DNA of 64,000 nucleotides from Cladorrhinum sp. PSN259. Its lineage: Eukaryota > Ascomycota > Sordariomycetes > Sordariales > Podosporaceae. Where the stretch lies: positions 992,001 to 1,056,000 of the forward strand of contig MU867062.1 of assembly GCA_033725935.1 (NCBI GenBank), written 5' to 3'. The notes under the pieces are model-generated. The model made no database searches. It was given only the letters and a program-made list of their open reading frames with translations, and had not been told where the DNA came from. Positions within the stretch are counted from its first letter, which is position 1. The number at the start of each line of letters is the position of its first letter. Below are positions 59,601 through 64,000 of the stretch, piece after piece. Position numbers and translations under genes: made by a program.

Positions 59601-62180
59601 CAGGATTGAAGCGATCCGCAAGACCGCCGCCACCGATACGTCCGCCAATCTTGCCCGGAAGACTTGTTTGCTTAAGTGGGCCGGGGGCAGCAGATGTCTC
59701 TTGGGTAGCGTCAGATGAAGGCTTCACAACCGTTTGCGGGCTGGCATCAGGCACATCACGCTCCCGGTTCGAAATACTAGCGGAAAAGAAGCTTGATCGA
59801 TTAGACCCTGGGAAGGTGGGCGTGCTGATCATAGGAGAGTCTGGAGTAGGTGGAGGTTTCGAAATGGTGCTTCTTCGGCCGAGTTCGATACTTCTTGCGA
59901 GTCCTTCAGGAATTGATTGCTCAGAGGCCGAGCTCGACTCCCTTGTAATTCCGCGACCCTCGACCTGAGCCTTCTTGAAGTCCTCCTTCTTCTTGAGAAT
60001 CGCCTCTTTGAACTCGTCCTTGCGCTCATTCTTTTGGGGTCCCCCAGTGAGATTCAGACCCGCCTTGCCCCGAAGGATGTTGCTCTTGAGCTCATCTGGA
60101 GCCACATAGTTTTGGGTTTTGGTTCTTCTCAAACTTCCAAACACCGTCTTTAGCTCATCAACAGGTTCTGATGACTTGTCGCCGAGGAGCGGCGAGCGGT
60201 GCTTGAGAGCTGCACGGAAGTCATTCTTTGGCAGCACATCCGGCTTGGGCTTAGTGGTAGCTACGGCCTCGGGTTGGACATCAAATACCTCGCTTGTAGG
60301 GGATGCCGCCTTTCTGAGGTTATTCCGGAATCCGCCAATTGATGGCTTGTCCTCTGTTGGTCCTGTGGGGACAACAGGGAACGTGCTTAGCGCGGATGGC
60401 TTCAAGTTAGCCCCCATGGGCGTAGACCTCATAAGTCCGCCGGTCTTGACCTCAGTCTTCTTTGGTGGCAAGGTTGCTGTGCGGGAAAACTCTGTAGTAG
60501 GAGTTGTTGCTTTTTGAGCCTTTGCCTTGTTCAGTTCCAACATCCACGCAGGCTGGTTGGGCGTAGCAGTTGGGGCAGGCTTCGGCTTAGGTGATTCTGG
60601 CTTGTTGAGGGCAGCCTCTAGCCAGCTTGAGTTCTTCGAGGGGCTCCATCTACGGGGGTCCATAGTTTTGGAAGGGCTTGCAGGAAGCTCGGAATCGCCC
60701 GTGGGCAGTTCTGTAGGCGTCTTTGCGCCGGTAACTGGAGTCGGCTCATCCTCTACTTCGTTCTCAGTCTTGAAATAATCAGACTCCTCCTTGCCATGAC
60801 TTGACGTCGGCCTTGATACAGAGGTGGATGATCGTTCTCTGAGCATACTTTTTGGGCGTGCGTTGGCTTTTGGGGAAAGCACAGAATCCGCTCGCTGTAA
60901 ACCTCCCGGCGAGTTAACACTCCATCGCTTCACACTGTCTGAGCGCTTCATCATGGCGCTCTGCACAAATCCACCCATGCCCTTAGTAGGGGAGGTCGAC
61001 CTGATTGAGGACGTCCGCGAGTGACGGTTGCTTGGAATATAATCAATATCTCCCGCCGCATCTCCGGATGGGGGGTCAAGCCGTTGGGCGCCTGTAATTG
61101 GTAGCGGTGAGCCAAGTTTGGGCAAATCCAGGGACTCGGGCCGAGGGCTGTCTAGCGGTGACTCTTTCGGTGGCTCTACCGTGGATTCCCGTTCCATTCC
61201 GGGGAGTTGGGTACGCCCAGCAGACATGTCCACCGTGTCCTGGTCTTCCACCTGGCTTTTTCTAAAGGCTCCAGATCCGCGCCCTGGGTCGGCAGTTTGC
61301 CGAAACCAGGAAGGGTCCTTGTCGGCCAGAGACTGCGCGATCTGATCGCGTGACATGGTCTCGTCGGCTGCCGGTGCTGAGTCTGAAAGATTGGGAGAGT
61401 TGCGAGCAGCGTTCTCAGCAGCCACCATCGACAATGGACGCATCTTGCGGTCTGCAGTCTTGGATCTGGGTCTGGTTTGCCAAGAGAGTGGAGAGCGTGC
61501 AGAAGCCACACCGACAGAAGGCGAATTCATGGTCAGACTTGTGCGCTTTATGTCGGAGTCGAACGGAGACTCGTTTTCCTTGGCGGGAGAGCTCGAATAA
61601 TCGGCCAGGCTATCCATGCCATCTGAGGTTGAGACACCGCGCGGCAGGGGGCTTCCGGAGCGCTCAAGAGCAGGTGATGCCAATGTCGTGCCTTCGGATG
61701 GCTGCGGTAGGCCGATGCGATGTGAGGTCGGCGACGGGGTGTTTGCAGGTGAGGATTTCTGGGGAGAAATTGATCTCGCGCGTTCTAAGAAAAACAAGCA
61801 ATTCTGTCAGTCTGGAATCCCCCTTAAACAGCAGTTCAGCTCCGAAGGATCGGTGTGGACCAGAGGCGTCAAGATGCGCCTAGTTCGGCTGGTGCAAAAC
61901 GGAGATCGCGGTCTTCTCGGAAGGGCTCCCGCAGCTTCGGGATAGAAGCACAAGCACGCGTTGCTCGTATTGGGTCGATGGTTCGGACGGGAGGTTGAGG
62001 GATGCGAGCTGTTTCTGTGGACGGACTGGGTGGCTGCGTACCTGCACGTCGGGCCTGGCGCTCTTTTTTCTCCTGGAGAATCTTTTCCTCGAGTTCTCTC
62101 GATCGCGCCTCATCTTCCTCCTCGCGCCTCTCCTTCAACAACTCAACCGACCGCAAAAAGTCGGAGACCTCGTCAGACAT
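56602..62180 (-). CDS. Large DUF4045/gelsolin-repeat actin-associated protein
   Basis: Exons 62042-62180, 57193-61784 and 56602-57066 (introns 257 and 126 nt) give 1731 residues. It starts MSDEVSDFLRSVELLKERRE, an acidic/basic coiled coil split by intron 1, then a very long disordered Ser/Pro/Lys region. An internal array of 39-residue repeats (RTRPRSTTRVHEQAAALAAL type) lies around 58500-59082. The C-terminal 450 residues contain three gelsolin-like folds: TQLFQLSPEGKKVPV with NEVYFWAGDD; YLVTQQGKCYLWKGKGSD; and after intron 2 RSIYILDAFFEMYIIVGARS. Gelsolin-type domains bind or sever actin; DUF4045 heads the fungal members. It probably acts at cortical actin, but severing activity is unproven. 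Confidence 0.9.
58500..59082 (-). repeat. 39-residue coding tandem repeat (117-nt period) in the gelsolin-type gene
   Basis: Five units, from KTRPRSHTKVQEQ near 59082 to KTRARSPTKVIEQ near 58600, share R-x-R-S-x-T-(R/K)-V-x-E-Q-AAALAAL. The second and third are almost identical in DNA as well, which suggests recent unequal crossover or gene conversion; outer units are diverged. Confidence 0.9.
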
Positions 62181-63026
62181 GGCTTCGTCGTCGGCAGCCG
62201 TAGCGTCTCTGCATGACCCAGGGGTGTTTGTATTAAGTAAAAGAAAGGACGGGCGGTTGATAGAATCGGCTGTCGGTATGGAATTTCCAGTTCCGGGCAG
62301 ATGTCAACATCCAGGAGCCCTGAAAGATTAAAGAAAAAAAAGTAATAAAAGAAGTCCTGGAGGGGCAGCACTTTTTGGAAGGTCTCAAACCGGACCGGCA
62401 GGACGGGATGCACTCGGGGCTTGGGAGGCACGGGAGGCGGTGGAATGGGTCAGGGCTTGGGTCCGCTACGACAATCAATCTGGGGTGCTGATAGGCCAGC
62501 CGAAGCTTGTCTTTGATGGGGTCTCAAGTCCCCTGTGGCCCCCTATGCAGCTCTCCCGGACGCTCAGACCATTTCACGGCATGTCAGAAGTAATGCAACA
62601 TTGAGATAAAAAAGGCATTGTTTCATGATACTTCCGTACCGTACTCTTCGGGTTATGGAATCGGGTGATTCAGTAATAACAATTTCGTCATCGTCACTTC
62701 CAAGTTTGGCAACTGGAACATCGTTGCAGTTGTTGGCTTGGTGTAAGATTACCTGAGCTTTCTCCCTGTTCTCGTACCCACCAAACAGCCAACAAATCAA
62801 TCCACAATGTCAGCTTCCAAGATTTATTTACTTGAATCGCCCTGGCAGCTTTTGAGCTCCACCTGCAACAAAAACGCGCGATCTGGATCTGATCGTGCAG
62901 CTGCATTATGCATCAAAGACCTCTTTTCAATGGCGTTGTACAGTACATTATGCCCACATGAACTGGGACTCCTGCTGCAAACAGCATCTATCAAAATTCC
63001 CATGTTGTCTTTCTAGAATGCGTTAT
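62181..63026. other. Intergenic stretch between the gelsolin-type gene and arl2
   Basis: It holds the leader and promoter of the gelsolin-type gene and the 3' flank of arl2, both on the minus strand. Frames here are short and overlapping with no support. Confidence 0.6.
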
Positions 63027-63885
63027 TCAAAATAGGAAAAGGCGGGCTTTGGCATCATCAACAACCCAAGCCAGGCCCTCCTCGAGATTTTCACCAGTAA
63101 TCGCACTACACCGCAGAATGTGCCACCTATGTGTTCGTATCTCGTCCAGTCGTAGTGCCTATAAAAGCTTTGTGTTAGTTCCAGACGCCACAGTAAATGT
63201 CGGTGATCCAAACCTTTGAGAGCTCTTCCCCCGTCATGCACCCCTGAACATCAGTCTTATTTGCAAACACAAGCAGGCTTGCCCCTGAAAGTCGCTTTTA
63301 ACAATGCTGTCAGCTGCTGCCATCTGTCACGGAAGACAAGATCCATCTCAAGCTCACCTCCTCTTGAAGAAGACCATGCAGTTCTTCTCTGCAGTCGTCG
63401 ATGCGCAGGCGGTCTGTAGCATCGACAACCCAGATCAAGGCATCCGTTTTCTCGAAATAGTTGCGCCAGTAGGACCGTAATGTCTTCTGACCGCCGACAT
63501 CCCCTAATGCGCTGAATGTGAGTGCAATGCAGGTGTGCTTGTGAAGGGTCGGGCACACTTACAGATGTTGAGTTTGTAACTGACCGAAAAGTGCACAAGT
63601 GTTAATCCCTGGGATTGTCAAAATTCAAGATGAGGATGGTTGGCAAAGACACATACCCTTCATAGTCGATGGTCTTGATGTTGAAGCCCAGAGTGGGGCT
63701 GACTGTGCTGACATCCTCATTCATGATCTTCTTAACTATGGTGGTTTTGCCTGCATTGTCCAGACCACTTCACACCGATTAGCACACCACGCTGCGTCAA
63801 ATTCAAAAACACCAAAACACACTCACAGCATCAAGATGCGCAGCTCTTTATCCTTGAGCCTGGCCTTTCTCAGGATTGACAACAT
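63027..63885 (-). CDS. arl2: ARF-like small GTPase Arl2 (Alp41 type)
   Basis: Six exons (63827-63885, 63657-63767, 63563-63579, 63358-63503, 63214-63294, 63027-63158; introns 55-77 nt) give 181 residues, the usual Arl2 length. Exon 3 is only 17 nt. The protein starts MLSILRKARLKDKELRILML, with P-loop GLDNAGKT at 21-28, switch I TVSPTLGFNIKT, switch II WDVGGQKTLRSYWRNYFE, guanine-specificity NKTD and SAITGENLEEGL. The usual Arf Gly2 is absent (Leu2), consistent with Arl2 not relying on myristoylation. Arl2 binds tubulin-folding cofactors and controls microtubule assembly. An unspliced reading would miss the gene almost entirely. Confidence 0.95.
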
Positions 63886-64000
63886 TTTGATGGATTGGTG
63901 GTGATGTTTGGTTGACAGGACAAGACTGCGGGGTATTATCGCAGTGCAAGTTTTGAGTCTCAGACAACAACCGAAATCTCGAGACTATTTCTGGTTTCCT
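63886..64000. other. Upstream region of arl2 at the window edge
   Basis: 115 bases precede the arl2 start codon on the minus strand; no motif is recognisable. Confidence 0.5.

Overview
This window looks like nuclear DNA of a filamentous ascomycete, most likely a Sordariomycete of the Neurospora/Sordaria type. The evidence is a set of genes with many short GT-AG introns (about 49-260 nt), pyrimidine-rich leaders, fungus-specific families (Zn2Cys6 factor, KapC-type bZIP, DUF4045/gelsolin protein, PD-(D/E)XK-like family) and repeat copies that differ mainly by transitions, as repeat-induced point mutation (RIP) would leave. The species is an inference. No tRNA, rRNA, CRISPR array or prokaryotic feature was seen.

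Layout, left to right. 1-1058 (-): N-terminal part of a Zn2Cys6 transcription factor cut by the window edge. 1920-3440 (-): a PD-(D/E)XK nuclease-like gene broken by one in-frame stop. 3840-4648: start of a small expressed-looking gene, interrupted by a 0.64 kb inverted-repeat element that carries nine 42-bp tandem repeats; one end of the same element recurs at 13.5 kb. 6599-8923 (+): kelch-repeat type I membrane protein. About 11.17-13.0 kb (+): single-pass membrane protein with unresolved 5' end. 14371-16816 (-): LIM-type zinc protein. 17623-19872 (-): Ser/Pro-rich probable nuclear or spindle protein. 19.9-25.4 kb: a long gene-poor stretch leading to the bZIP gene kapC (25391-26795, +). 28634-30155 (+): Stm1/HABP4-like RNA-binding protein with two tiny first exons. 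33650-35498 (-) and 36185-37403 (+): a divergent pair, an MFS transporter and a sideroflexin. 37.4-43.0 kb: gene-poor. 43051-45468 (+): LAMMER kinase. 46993-48489 (+): charged protein of a fungal family of unknown function. 48724-51075 (-): App1-like phosphatidate phosphatase. 51939-54384 (-) and 54802-55298 (+): a second divergent pair, DEAD-box helicase Drs1 and Mediator subunit Med10. 56602-62180 (-): large DUF4045/gelsolin protein. 63027-63885 (-): Arl2 GTPase in six exons.

Most genes are housekeeping or regulatory and no biosynthetic cluster or defence island is apparent. Several act on the cytoskeleton or membranes (App1 and gelsolin-type on actin; Arl2 on tubulin folding) and several on gene expression and ribosomes (KapC, Med10, Drs1, Stm1-like, LAMMER kinase). 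Their proximity is most simply ordinary fungal gene order. The most unusual parts are the inverted-repeat/minisatellite element with its disrupted neighbour, the stop-bearing nuclease-like gene, and a few genes whose splicing or start codons are non-standard. Exon boundaries were worked out by hand from splice consensus, reading-frame continuity and family resemblance.
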